From contig JAZGTN010000015.1 of the NCBI GenBank assembly GCA_037783415.1, positions 4,227,001 through 4,291,000 on the forward strand: DNA of 64,000 bases. The letters are read 5' to 3'. The translations under genes were made by a program, and so were the position numbers. The DNA comes from Leptasterias polaris. Its lineage: Eukaryota; Echinodermata; Asteroidea; Forcipulatida; Asteriidae. Positions 1 to 20,569 of this stretch are shown here, in pieces; within the stretch, counting starts at the first letter, position 1; every line of letters begins with the position of its first letter. The notes under the pieces were generated by a model. That model searched no databases. It had not been told where the DNA came from and saw only the letters and a program-made list of their open reading frames with translations.

Positions 1-349
1 AGTGAACTAGCTATCACGATACTCGACTCTGCCCATGATAATGCTATTTAGCACGGTTTCAAACTTGTGTCTATGACTTTTGCGTTCTCACAAATCTGTC
101 CGATCTATTGAAGCGTAGCCTTTTGATGGTTTTTCGCATTTTCACCAAGTGACCTATCGCAAAATGTCTCAATATTTATAAGTTTGTGGACAGGGCTCTG
201 TCAGGAAAACTCTTTATTTTATTTTTTTTCATGAAGTGACGCATCTGTTCAGGAAATATAGTCTTATTTTCTAGCATGAAAACATTGTACAAATGCAGAA
301 GTCAGCTTTATTTTTGTCTTTATAAAAATGTTAAAATACATGCTGTAGA

Positions 350-455
350 GAAAATAGAATTAGCTGTTGCAAACTGCTTACCAACCAAAAGGACCTGTGG
401 TATAAATGTAAAAATTAGTTAGTGGCCTTACGTCAGGCCATTAACTAATTTATGC
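350..455 (+). repeat. Dispersed repeat copy 1 of 2
   Basis: The stretch reading ATAGAATTAGCTGTTGCAAA, then CTTACCAACCAAAAGGACCTG and ending near GTCAGGCCATTAACTAA, recurs at 25683-25765 with few changes. Family unknown. Confidence 0.75.
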
Positions 456-1340
456 AATACATGTAGTACGCAGACTCCAAAACAGCAGTTTGAAAAATAG
501 TGCAACTTCAACTGGGACTTTCTCCAAAAACAGATTTTTGGCTGTGGACAAGATACATGTAGGTTACACAATGTACTTTGTGAGACCAGCAGCGCATTGT
601 TATCACATTGTTTGTATTCCACTCAGATTACAGGCATGAGAATCTTTCTACTTTAGTCTGATTTCCGATTGTTATGCCCTTGGAAAAGTCAGACAAACTG
701 TGATTAAATAGCCTGATTTGTCCGTAAAAGCCTACACCGTGTGTTCATGTAGGTCAGCCTTTGTACCAGGTAAAATATCCCTACTTTTTTCCAAAGATTA
801 AATGTCATGCCTGGGAAAACTAAATATCACCATCATCTTCCACATGAAAGTTGGAATTCAACTGACAGTAAAACCTGTAATAAGTAATGATTCATATTTA
901 ATTCAACAGACCAAATAATTTATTTTATTTTGTGTGCATGGTGTGCAGGAGCAGGAACATTTGGCTATCAGCAAATCCGCAATATTGTCGTTTACATTGT
1001 ACAACTCGTTATTGATTTTCACGCGACGCGTCTTCTAAATATGCAGCCTGGCCATGTCATCTACACTTCAGCTGTTGTTTGGAGTAAATAGGGCGTAATG
1101 ATAATACCACGACAGATTTCTAATAATACTCATTGTACAGCAATGTCAATGCCATCATAAATGCTGCAGTGCCTTGCGATTAAACGGATGGTGGTTGAGA
1201 CTTAAAATGATGGCGGGGGCTGGGAATGTTGTAACATTGATCCATGGGAACATTCTCAGTAATGCCGTGATGCAATTTCTCAACAAAATCGGGCTGGGAA
1301 TTTCATGGAGGCCACGCTGGCCTTTGCTTCCGTTGACCTG

Positions 1341-1480
1341 GGCCAAATTTCATAGGGCTGCTTAAAGCAGAAAACTGCTTAGAATTTTTACTGCTAAGCA
1401 AAAATATGCAGGACACCAGTCATGGATTGTACATGTGACATGGTATTTTGGCTGGCAACCTCATTCTGTTTTAAGCATAT
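1341..1480 (+). mobile_element. GGGCCAAATTTCATAG-type MITE, partial
   Basis: Starts GGCCAAATTTCATAGGGCTG CTTAAAGC and contains ACATGGTATTTTGGCTGGCA, both hallmarks of the family seen complete at 27217-27413. The right end is not clear. Confidence 0.7.
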
Positions 1481-2160
1481 TGTGGTTGTGCCAGCTACTT
1501 TTTTTGTTTTTAATCCTATCTGCCAGTCAGGTGATTTCTAGGCACCCTGCTAAATAAGTGCATTAAAATACAACACAGTTGAAATGAAAAACCTCCTAAC
1601 TGCAGTAAAATGCAACAGAGGATTCTGTTGCGTTTGTGAAATGAACTGGTTTACACCAGCCTTGGTACTAGGCATGTACCCTCTGCTAAATGCACCAATA
1701 TGCTGTGAAGTTTGCTGTGGACTGGGATTGCACATGGACATGCCAATGCCTTGAAGAACCCTGCTAAATGCAGCACAGTGTAACAAAGTGTGAGATTTGA
1801 GTGGACTGCTAAGTGCTAAATGCAACAATCTACAATAGTTTTACCATTTTATTGTATAGTTTTACTCTTACCAATGTTACAAGCCCCCGTTTAAAACCTG
1901 AGTAAAAAAAAAAAAAAATAAAAAATTAAGAAAAAAAGAACAAATGTTCGTATTAGGGCAATTCCACACCAAAGTGGACATGACATCAAAAAATTGAAAT
2001 GCATGTCACAAAAATAAATAAGTTGTCAAATGAAAGCTAGCAGTCTGTATTTTCAAGATTTATACTCAGAATTATTTTGATACAGTTTGGTACCCCAAAA
2101 CTAAGATAAATTAATACTAAAATGCTTGAATGATCTTAACTCTTATAATGTTTATGTTGA

Positions 2161-10636
<8,476 letters not shown>

Positions 10637-11219
10637 TGCAATAGTATCAATGTAGTTTCTAGATCAAAAACAGTAGCGTCCCTTGTACTGATCGTTTCAA
10701 AGTCGCATTTTTTCTTTTTTCTTTTTGGGGAAGACGGGAAGTATACATCAATTATAAAGGCATATGCTCAGCGCTCTAAGGTGGGTACAGTGTTGGTTGA
10801 CTTTAGCAAATGGCTAGAACATTTAGGATACCATAGAGGCTGTCTTGAAGTTGATCATGGCCAAAACAGCCACAGCGGTTGAACAAGTCACGTTGAGCCA
10901 AACGAGGGCCACGGATCATTAACCAAATCTGTACCTTAATCCTTGAAGAGGGTCATCTTCACTTTGAAGAATGTCCAGCACTGGTCAGTGTATTAGCCAA
11001 GCATCAATATCTGTCGCCATTCGCACATATTATTTTGTTCAATGACAACTGCTATGTGTTTTCTGCATGGTGTGCAATTCTTCCTAATCATGTTTTTTTT
11101 TTTTAAGATGTAGAAACTCCTAATATTATCTCCTATCATTTGGATGGTTTTTGTTTTTATAGTGAAATTTTACATTTGAAAGACAAATCCAGTTGATACA
11201 AAGGGATAGTTTAGAGTAA

Positions 11220-11665
11220 CCCTCCTCCTCTCGGTATCATTTGCTAGTGAGTTGATGCGCCATTCAAAACCATTCAGACATTCATGGTTTGGTGATACAA
11301 CTGTGTGCAGGACTGATTGTGTAATGTGTACAATCGCCATGTGATTTAGATATTTCAGGCGGGAGTAGTGAATCTACTATGCAAAATCATGTGGATGATA
11401 TTGAATGGTCAGTTAGTAGGAGGGTTGACTGTGTACTGCGTAGATGCAATCACAACATGATATCAATTACTATGTTACAGGCTGGTATTGTGTATCTTTC
11501 ATTCAAAACCATATGGATGCTCAGTGAATGGTCAGACAGTAGGAGGGTTGACTTTGTGTTGTGTAGATGCATTCCCCACATGATAATATATTGCAGAATG
11601 GAATATATTATTCAAAACCATGTGGATGCTATTGAAAGGTCAAACAGGAGGAAGGTTAAGATATG
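11220..11665 (+). repeat. Degenerate ~125 bp tandem repeat, ~3-4 units
   Basis: Units share TTCAAAACCATxTGGATG, GAATGGTCAG(A/T)(C/T)AGTAGGAGG, GTTGACT and GTAGATGCA. Starts recur near 11262, 11379, 11499 and 11610. A related sequence lies on the minus strand around 21110-21305. The long frame across it is repeat-driven. Confidence 0.7.
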
Positions 11666-12470
11666 TTTTATCAAGTGAGACAACACAGAATATTTCTCCT
11701 TTCTGTTTATTGTATTGTGCCTGATTAACATATTCAGAGATCTCATGTATTATTTCCTTGTGGGATTCTTTCTCGACTAACCACTCTTTCTTTCAGTATC
11801 ATGTTTTTGCAAATTTATTTACGTTTGAAACTCTGTGCATTGTAAGAGGCCACCAAAACGAGGAAAATGTGGATCAAATTTATAAAGCAAACATTTTCAT
11901 CTCTGACCTGTATGATTTGAACATGTTTGGAAAATTCACTTGAGGGTTAGTGTATTGGAAAAACACTTTTTTGTTTTTGCACTTGACTTGCCATTTCTCA
12001 AATTTAGAAATTTCATTCAGTTTCTTTTGGTTGTTGTAGATTGTAGCAAACAGGAAGTGCCCTTATTGCAGTCATCAGTCACTGGGATAAAGGGTATTGT
12101 GCTTAATGACTTTTCAACATGTGTAGTTATAGGTGTTTCTAGAAAATGAAGTGGAAAACAGTAAGTCAGGTTCGTTTAAAATTGCAATTCTCGTCAGCAC
12201 TTTCGGACAGGTGATTAACATTTGCAGAAATTGGTTTGTACAAAACCAGGCAATTCCTGGCCAAGATGAAAACTGGGTATAGTTGGTCATCAAATAGATG
12301 AGAACAAGAGCTTTCAAATAACACCTAATTAGGGCCCATTAAGTGAGGATTTCTCAACGTATGTTAATCACATCACATTGATATGGAAATTTCAGGTTCC
12401 GGTTGTCTTCACTTTGAATGCTAATTTGCTATATCCCAGCAGTGCCTAATTTGGGTGCGGGGCGTTACAT

Positions 12471-12567
12471 ATTGCAGATTATTTTGTCAGCAAATCGTTA
12501 ACATGTCCCCCCTCTACTGATCTTTATCATATATGACAGCCATCTTGTTTTTCATGTTCATCTTAAT
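12471..12567 (+). repeat. 97-bp direct repeat, left of TIR element
   Basis: From ATTGCAGATTATTTTGTCAG to CATCTTAAT; repeated at 13093-13188 with a single-base difference in a C run. Confidence 0.95.
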
Positions 12568-13092
12568 GGGTGCGTTCGATTAGCTTACACGTGTAACAAA
12601 AACTTACACGAGAGCGTTCGATTAGCCATCACGTGATACTCGTGTCTGCCCCGGGTGTAAGCCACCACAACCCCAGCTCGCGAGCGGGTCTCTGGTGGAT
12701 GCCCAGGTGTTATGACGTATCATACCAAGATGGCGGGGACAAGTTGAATTTGACGTGAGTACAAAAGTACATAAAGACACAGATTTATCGTCATGAAACA
12801 AATTATTGGAAATGGAAAGGAAACGTACTTCCAGAAAAACAAACAGATGGTGACTGCGTGCAAGTTATTTTATATTTTTAAACTAAATTGTGTCGTTACG
12901 GACATCGACATTTTCCAAGTGAGCAGACGACAGAGCTTACACTTTTGTAAGTTCTGCCGCTACGCAAAAACGTTTGACCTTAATTTTCCCAGAGTGCCAA
13001 GCGAAAACACCACAGCGTTCGATTAGCCTCGTTGCGTGGCTAACACGAGTGTAAATCCCCGGTACACACAGGGAAGCTAATCGAACGCACCC
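12568..13092. mobile_element. TIR element (non-autonomous DNA transposon)
   Basis: Perfect 17-bp terminal inverted repeats GGGTGCGTTCGATTAGC (12568-12584, and its complement ending at 13092). The core GCGTTCGATTAGC also recurs internally at about 12611 and 13013, giving subterminal repeats. A 77-codon frame inside (12793-13026) has no transposase motif. It is flanked on both sides by a 96-97 bp direct duplication rather than a normal short target duplication. Confidence 0.88.
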
Positions 13093-13188
13093 ATTGCAGA
13101 TTATTTTGTCAGCAAATCGTTAACATGTCCCCCTCTACTGATCTTTATCATATATGACAGCCATCTTGTTTTTCATGTTCATCTTAAT
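13093..13188 (+). repeat. 96-bp direct repeat, right of TIR element
   Basis: Second copy of the flanking duplication, beginning at the base after the right terminal repeat and ending CATCTTAAT before GTAAACC. Confidence 0.95.
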
Positions 13189-13202
13189 GTAAACCAAACT
13201 GA

Positions 13203-13326
13203 AGCCGTGTCTGAAATAGCTGACAGCTACGGCTACGGCGTCATGCGTTGAAGTATAAGACTTTCTTACCAATACCCTTAGCAACAGTCGTAGCCATAGT
13301 TGTAGCTGCCAATTCAGATACGGCTA
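13203..13326. mobile_element. Short imperfect inverted-repeat MITE
   Basis: GCCGTGTCTGAAATAGCTGA followed by CAGCTACGGCTACGG pairs with GTCGTAGCCATAGTTGTAGCTG and TTCAGATACGGC. About 124 bp; no clear target duplication. Confidence 0.65.
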
Positions 13327-14514
13327 GAGGCCAAAAGACCAATTAGTCTGACACCCTTCTTGATTGATAAAAATCAGTGCTCTTGATTGTTGTTAGATAC
13401 AAGGAACATGACGTAGCTCTGGTGGCAGCATGATAAAGGTCTACTGTTCCTTTGGTGTTCCTTTGGGAACAAAGGTCTATTGTAACTATGTAAGCATTCC
13501 TTGTAGGAAATGTACAAAAAACGAACTTGACTTTTTCAGTTTTAATGTTCTGGAGTTATGCTATAATATGTCATATTTATACACGGTCTTGTCAAAATTT
13601 TGCAGCAGTTACATTCGACTTGGATATTCTCCAGGATTCCATTACTTAAAGAATTTCATAATTTCCTTTTTTTTTAATGGGCACTGAGGGTTTGGTGTCA
13701 TTAGATAATTTCAATTATTGTTCTAAAAATGTTGATCTACAAAACTCTGATGAAGTCCCTGGTACAGTGTTTTCATGCAGCAACAAGAGCAAAGCAAGGG
13801 TCATTATAAGACAGATATTGTTTATGTTTAAGAATAATTAGGGGTTTCTTGCTTGTGTGTTACAAAGGGAAGTAAATCATAGTGATTAGGTCATTTAGGT
13901 TCATTGAGTAGTGTTAATTATTGTACATATTGGTCACTGTGTAGTTTGTTGTAGGTCTAGATGCGTGCTGCTAAAAACAAAATCCTTAATTTTATTTCAA
14001 TTTTTCAATTCCAAAATTTTATTTAAAACAGAATCCTGTAGTATATTATTAATTATGTAAATGCAGCTTCATTATAAGACATCGGGGTGGAAAAAAAAAA
14101 AAAAGGAGAACCGTACCAAATCATTATTTTCCACGAGTGTCCCGACAGTATGTTCTAGTGCATACATGGGAACAGGACATTGTTGATAAATATTTGATTG
14201 ATTTTCCGTTTTGTTATTTTAATTTAAAAGTATAATATTCATACACTTTTGATTTTTTCTTTTCTTTTTCAAATCTGATGCCGGTAAGGAAAACTAAAAT
14301 GAGTAACTACTGTTGCGATTCGGATGTGAGCATATTGAGCTCATTTTAAGGTAACTAGGTCCATTCCATTGGTAGCTCTTTTTTCCTCGAGTTGCTTTAA
14401 ATCTTGTGTATTTAGTTGTACACATTTGTACATGGTGTAGGTTGGTGCTTCCAGACAGTGTTTCATGCTCTGACAAGACTGTCAATCATATGATCACAAC
14501 CAATGAAGCCCAAA

Positions 14515-14835
14515 GTTCTCCCTCCCCATGCACAAGCTAGCGTATCGGGCCGGTACACATGAATTGCGTGCCGATACGTGCAAATTTCGGCCTATACGGA
14601 ACAACAGTTCACAACAATTTTTAAACAATAAAAAAAAAAAAACAATCACAAAAACTTCCAAGAGAAAACCAGATAAAATGCTCCAGATTTCATAGTAGAG
14701 CTTTTAAAACCAAGATAAACACCAAGTGGAAAACATTCCGAAGACCTTGTTTAAATTCAGCATGCTTCGGCAAAACTTCCAAACATTTGGGTCCAGAATG
14801 CATCCCAGTTTTGAAAAATCTTGGACAGCCCTTGT
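14515..14835 (+). repeat. Dispersed repeat, copy B (pair with 4150-4440)
   Basis: Same ordered blocks as the copy at 4150-4440; differs by an A-rich insertion near 14625-14645. No coding potential. Confidence 0.8.
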
Positions 14836-16019
14836 CATTGGCATCTATGCTACATAGCTTGGAGGTAACCATTGGTTAAACTTGTAGATCAAAAACAGCG
14901 TTTTGGTTTTTGCCAATTGGATGCCATCTTTGACTCATTTTGGTATAATAAAGGGGCTTGACTACAGATGGGATGCACATGGGAAACATAAAAAAACCAC
15001 AAACACTTTACTCATCTGGGCTCCATTTCGTTGAGTTACTGGGAAGAAAATGTTGCTTAACAACCTAATTTGCCTGGACTTATATTACAGGGTATGTTGG
15101 CAGGAAACATATGTAAGCTAAATAAATCTGTGCTTGACAAATTTGTGTGCTTTATTGCCCTATAAAAGGCCCATATTAAGGAAAGTAATACAGCGTCACT
15201 TGTCTATCCCCCCCCACAGATATCAGAATAAATTTGAATATTATCTAACCCATGGTATATATTTATTTCAGAATGTTTCAATTTCTGTTTTCGATGTCAA
15301 TATCGCTCGTTAATTAATTATTGGAAGAAAAAATATGTAATGCATGCACATGTTATATTTCTGTACAGTATTACGTGCAAGAAATAAAATTGAAGCTTAT
15401 TGCTCTGTCAGGGTATAATAATACAAGATGGAGACAGAATTTCCTTTTTTGGCAAGCAGCTGCATAGTGAGCCTATAGAATACCTATTTTTGTTTCCTGT
15501 CGGATCGCCTGGTTGTCTGCACTAGGTCATTTATTAAAGGGTGTGTAGGCCTACTACATTGGTAAGATTGAAAATATAAATGTTCACAGATTTGCACATA
15601 ACTTACATGGTATAAAGATGGTCATGGTGGAAAACTTACCTTGAAATAGTTTTGCTTGAAATGCCATAGTTTTTTAGGAAATAAGTATAGTCTTTATCTT
15701 GCAGGATAAAATCAGATGTTTAAAAAAAAGGCAAACAATTATAATGGGGTTTTTCACTGTTTTCTCATGACTCCGGAGACGAATTGAGCTTAAACTTTCA
15801 CAGGTCTTTGGCAATTAACAATGCTGTTCACACCCTTTAAGTTTGCATTTTAAGCGATGTTTGAAGCTTTGCATGGTGTTGGTCATAGGAAAACTCTAAC
15901 TAGTGAAGTTGGGGGTACAATCATGGATGAAAATATTTTGGGAGAAGTGTTGGCTCTCGATATTTTGAACAGTATATACTCTGCTCGTCTTTAAGAGAAT
16001 GAATTACATGGTAAGCAGG

Positions 16020-16198
16020 GTTATAAAATTGGGCATATTGAACTGCTTTAAGCACAAAAGAATTATGCGTGGTTACCAGCCAAAATACCATGTTACCTGT
16101 ACAATCTGTGACTGGTATCCTTCCTTTTTTTTGGCTTAGCAGAAAGATTTCAACCAATGTTTTTTGCGTAAGCAGCTCTATCAAATTGGGGCCAGGGT
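16020..16198. mobile_element. GGGCC-type MITE, complete
   Basis: Inverted ends TTATAAAATTGGGCATATTG with AACTGCTTTAAGCAC, and GTAAGCAGCTCTATCAAATTGGGGCC. Interior has GGTTACCAGCCAAAATACCATG and GACTGGTATCC as in 27217-27413. Confidence 0.8.
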
Positions 16199-16439
16199 CT
16201 GTACCTGTCACTTTTCATAAGCATTGAGAATTACACAAGAACAAGAAAGCTACTAAATACAGTGATCTAAAAGCAACAATTTTTATTTTATTTTGTTAAA
16301 TCGAAAGGACATTATTCCCTGTCTCAAAACGAAAATTATATACACCTGATCTAAAAAACAATATTAGCTTTGTCACAATCGTTTCACGATGAATTTATTT
16401 GTAAATTGAAGGACGTCGTGGACTTCGGGACGCCCGGTG

Positions 16440-16563
16440 ACTACAGACACACCAGGGCTCAATATCATGGCACTGCGCTTACAGCCCAGACTTACATGCT
16501 TAAAGAGGAGGAGGCTGTAAGCGCTTAATTGTGCAGTAAGCAGAGCCATGACATTGGGCCAGG
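16440..16563. mobile_element. GGGCT/CATGGC-type inverted-repeat MITE
   Basis: AGGGCTCAATATCATGGCAC pairs with GCCATGACATTGGGCC; inner GCGCTTACAGCC pairs with GGCTGTAAGCGC. About 124 bp; related in ends to the GGGCC-type family. Confidence 0.75.
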
Positions 16564-16895
16564 TAATTTTTCGTTCTGTAATTTTGACTGAGCATGCACA
16601 CACTTCAGAGAACAATAAATTTACCTGGTAGTCTGCTGCCACCTAGTCTCCCATTGTGACTTGCATAATTGCTCCAATTTCTCAAGCATTTAAAACAAAA
16701 ATCCAATAGGACACAATTAAATTACCCAAAATGCACAATAAAGATTTAAAAAAACACAAACAAATCCTCCTCTGATACATGTCATACATAGGCTCAAAAA
16801 AAATTGGAGGAAAAATTATACTACACAAGACAAACTAACATTTAGTAACTAGGACATGTACATAGTTAGTACACAAGAGTGTCTAGCCATTGTGC

Positions 16896-17032
16896 AAAAT
16901 AGACTGCAAGTCTCGCGCATATTCAAACATTTTTGGGACCACATACATTGCTTCAACTTATAAAGGAAACAAACTCGCATGCTTTCCTGGTCCCAATGTT
17001 TGAATATGCACTGAACTTGCACAGTCTATTTG
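16896..17032. mobile_element. Inverted-repeat MITE
   Basis: AAATAGACTGCAAGT pairs with ACTTGCACAGTCTATTT, and GCATATTCAAACATTTTTGG GACCA pairs with TGGTCCCAATGTTTGAATATGC. 137 bp with arms of about 45 bp. Confidence 0.8.
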
Positions 17033-17678
17033 AAGTTAAACATTTTAATTCATTTGTGTGCATTGTATACAGGTCATAAACTTGAATGAAAATTTGTTCT
17101 CTTGGAGGGAAAAAAATCAACAATAAGAAATTATTGAGATATTAAAAACCGTTTGTACATAACTGCCCAATCAGTCTTACTAACGAACATGGATGGACTC
17201 CAGGAATGCTTTCATCTCTAATCAGATATTTTATAAATATTTGCATTGGGTTAAAACATTAATTCTTTTAACATGACCCCACCTCGTAACAGAACTATAG
17301 AGTTGAAAAAGAAATAAATATTTTTGAAACTAGACTTAAACTCTCTTATCCCAAAGATATCTTGTTACATTGTCTAAATCCCTCAAAATACAGCTGCATT
17401 AGCCTAAACAGTTGCTCCACAACACAACCACAAGTTGTGGACATTTATCACATCATACTGAGCAAGGTCACTAAACTTTTAATCCATCAAAACCAGGCAC
17501 ACCTATAGGCGAAATGTGTGAACCGCATGGAATAAATAACGCTAACAATTATATATCTTCTATTCCTGGTTAAAAACCTCACTCCCTAGTCCCACTTGCC
17601 CACTGGTCACCTCAACCCTCCTCCACTCTATGGTCACTCATCAACGACACCAACATGTTTGAACTTGGGACATCATCA

Positions 17679-17791
17679 GGGGTGCGTTTTCGCGGTCGTA
17701 ACCAATAACTGTTTTCGGTTGACTTGGCCAGTGGTTAATCACTGTTCAGTGACCGAAACAGTTGTTGGTTACAACCGCAAAAATGCACCCC
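17679..17791. mobile_element. 113-bp foldback MITE
   Basis: GGGGTGCGTTTTCGCGGT then GTAACCAATAACTGTTTTCGGT pairs with ACCGAAACAGTTGTTGGTTAC, AACCGCAAAAATGCACCCC. Arms of about 40 bp, few mismatches. Confidence 0.85.
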
Positions 17792-18649
17792 AGTATGCCT
17801 GGCCCTCAATCCTCAATCCTCCCCCATCAAACAACTTCACCCAAAAACTGTTTTATCTTATTTGGGAAGGTCAGGGATGCATGTGAAATGTAGCTTTCTC
17901 ACACTTTAGTAATGACCCCGAAAAGAAATTGTGAAAGCCTACTTGTTGTTAAGATGGTAATAGTAGTAAGCACCCTGCACAATTATTTTGACTAAAGTGC
18001 CCCCCCATTTAAGCTAACCCTCGTTAATTAAAAAACAATAAAAGCATGTCCAAAAATTTGAATCTCTAAAGATTGCCCGAGGGGGGCTTTTGGAAATTTC
18101 CATGTCTGTTTTGAATGCTGCCCTCAATACGGCCAGAGCTGTAGTTGATACCCACTGTCACCTTGCTAAACGTGGATGGGTTCAACATTATTAATGAAAG
18201 TAGGCACTGTGTTCAACTTAAACTTTCACAGGTGACTTTTTTTTATAGATCCTTCATGATACTTTTGCCTATAAATAAGCATAAAAACGTTAATAAAAAC
18301 CAAACGATGACCCTAACTGATTTCCCTTGCTTTGACTGCAATATTTTTTAGCTAAAATGTTAAATATTACATCTTTAAGCATTGAAAAAGACTGCGCATA
18401 TTTTGCACATATTCTATCTTCTAAGATTCATTGAGATACAAGTTTTAACACGTGTGGAAAACTTGCACTTTAACAGGTCCTAATGTCTAAACTTCCCCTT
18501 GCACAGGAAATTTAGACAAGATGGCAACTCAAATTATCTCAGATGTTGAGAAAAGTTGAACAATCTGTAAAGTTGACTCTGCAGGCTCTACTATTACTTT
18601 ATCTTACAAACCAAACTACTTTTTGAGGATAAGGAATGATTTGTGAGGG

Positions 18650-20569
18650 TTAATATTTTTCTGACATTATGAGCACCACCAGAGCCGACCATCCAGTGAA
18701 TGGATGTGACCCTTGACCTCTCCCTGTCTTATCGTTATAATTCTCCCAAATGTAACCCGACCTCTCGTATTCCCTGATGATGTTGCTGACAAGGTTTTGC
18801 CTGAGCTCTGCATAGAGCGCTGCAGCTTCATCTTGATACGGCCCCGCCATACTTGAGTAATGGTGCAAGGCTCGAACGGCAAGAAAGTTCATGTTTATCC
18901 ATATCGCACCTCGCCAATATGGCGGGTCATGTTCCGTGTTGTATTTCATGTATATTGGGTCTGATTTTGAGAGTGATCGCAGACCATAGTTAGTCCACAG
19001 GAGCTGGGGGTCTTTCAAGTCTGTAAGTATTCTGCCAAGTTTGTTTGACTTGGGCTCAAGGATCTGAAGAAAGAAGGGGAACAGGCTGACGTAGCCAAAG
19101 GCATCAACAAACTGGTCCTTAGGCCGGTTGTTCCCCTTAAGCACACGCACTAGAGGGGGTTGGGGAGGCGCAGGGGGGCGTCGCTGACCTGGTTTGGGTC
19201 TAGGAGGAGGAGGGAGGGTTGCCCTTCTCAAGACAACTGCAGAAGAGTGTTTCCCATAATCACTGTACATCTTTCCCTTCGGAGACCAGTGTAGATTATC
19301 AAGCAGTTTGTTGTCACTAAGAAGTTTATGAGTGACTTGATAGTCCTGGAATGGGGCATTGATAGCCTTGGCAATGTCTACCATGACTCCGGAAGCTAAG
19401 GCCATCCAGCAGCGTAGATCAACGTGAAGTTCATCATCTGATGGATGGGATGCCCTTGGGTAGTCATCCAGACCAGATGTTAGGGTCTTGGGGTTTAACT
19501 CTTTGTCCGTCGTTGCATCCCGGCCTCTCCATCGATATGTGGATGGGGTAGGTCCTGCCTGGGTTGTATTAAACCAACGGTACCAAGCCTCTAACCTCGG
19601 GTAAACATGACCCAGATAGTCCACGAAATCAGCATTATTATTCAACGTTGCGTCTTTCAAAATAGATTGCAGAGGCAGAAACAAGGTCGGCGGGTTGGCA
19701 TTTTCGTTGTTCTGAACGACAAACTCCTCTGGGACTTTACTGCGTGCCTCTCCACCCAGGATCTGCTCGCGGGGAATCCATCCTTCCATGTTCATGAGAT
19801 CAAGCCAGTGACCAATTATCTCCTTGCTCAGGACTGGGTCCCACTTGCTGATGAGTAGATTATGGAATCCTTCATCCCAGAGAAAACCTCGAGGGAAGAA
19901 TGACCGAGACGGCACGGCAGTCAGCAAAGGGGCCTCCCAGTACTTGACCGGTTCTGGATTATACTTAGACCTCACTATAGAATGCCCATAGAAATACCCT
20001 ATCCCTCCTAACATGTTGCTAAGTACAGCCTTTGCAACATCAATCTCTCTCTTCTTGAAGCCTTTCTGTTTTAACCCAAACTTGTCCTCATAGGTTTTAT
20101 CAAAGTTCTCTTTGTGCTGGTTCAGCCGCTGAGTTAATACGTCTCCAGAGAGTGGGACCTGGCGATTGATGTGGCTTCCCGACTCGAATATTACCTCCAT
20201 TTCAAAAGGGAGAGACACGGTCACTTGATGAGCGATGAAATTCGGCTGGTAATCAGTGATTTCCTTCAGCGCAAGGATGTCCCCCGCCAGGCCGGCCATG
20301 ACTTGTTTTCCAGAGTAGGGGTAGCGTTTGAGACTCTGCAAGATGACATCTTTACTGCGATGAATACTTGGGCTGTACGTGCTGACGTAGTGGAATTTCT
20401 GAGCGTTGGTCACCGGTGGAAACCTGAGGCTGAAACTACCAAGCTCCTTTGTAGAACCGCGAATCTGGAGAAGCTGACCTCCCTTGACAACAGACTGGAG
20501 GTCACCGTTGGTGCCGTCGAGTGCAGTGTAGAAAACTAGACTCACGATAGTCTTGTTTGCGGCTCTCGT
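18650..20569 (-). CDS. MOGS: MOGS exon 4 (GH63 catalytic domain, stop)
   Basis: 1920 bp; acceptor ttctgcag directly before ACGAGAGCC. Encodes the end of the N-terminal beta domain and the whole (alpha/alpha)6 catalytic domain, 639 aa plus stop. The ATG at 20629 lies in the intron and is not used. Confidence 0.96.
   Translation of the reverse strand, partial: TRAANKTIVSLVFYTALDGTNGDLQSVVKGGQLLQIRGSTKELGSFSLRFPPVTNAQKFHYVSTYSPSIHRSKDVILQSLKRYPYSGKQVMAGLAGDILALKEITDYQPNFIAHQVTVSLPFEMEVIFESGSHINRQVPLSGDVLTQRLNQHKENFDKTYEDKFGLKQKGFKKREIDVAKAVLSNMLGGIGYFYGHSIVRSKYNPEPVKYWEAPLLTAVPSRSFFPRGFLWDEGFHNLLISKWDPVLSKEIIGHWLDLMNMEGWIPREQILGGEARSKVPEEFVVQNNENANPPTLFLPLQSILKDATLNNNADFVDYLGHVYPRLEAWYRWFNTTQAGPTPSTYRWRGRDATTDKELNPKTLTSGLDDYPRASHPSDDELHVDLRCWMALASGVMVDIAKAINAPFQDYQVTHKLLSDNKLLDNLHWSPKGKMYSDYGKHSSAVVLRRATLPPPPRPKPGQRRPPAPPQPPLVRVLKGNNRPKDQFVDAFGYVSLFPFFLQILEPKSNKLGRILTDLKDPQLLWTNYGLRSLSKSDPIYMKYNTEHDPPYWRGAIWINMNFLAVRALHHYSSMAGPYQDEAAALYAELRQNLVSNIIREYERSGYIWENYNDKTGRGQGSHPFTGWSALVVLIMSEKY

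Larger units (their letters stand above)
10637..18649. other. ACTR1-MOGS intergenic region (convergent 3' ends)
   Basis: ACTR1 (+) and MOGS (-) converge here. Both 3' UTRs must lie inside, but I could not fix the poly(A) sites; AATAAA occurs at several AT-rich places. The rest is repeats listed separately and unremarkable AT-rich DNA. No open frame here has homology I recognise. Confidence 0.6.

Noticed and set aside
1155..1365. Overlapping 63-codon frames on both strands
   Set aside because: No domain, no splice context and partly inside a MITE.
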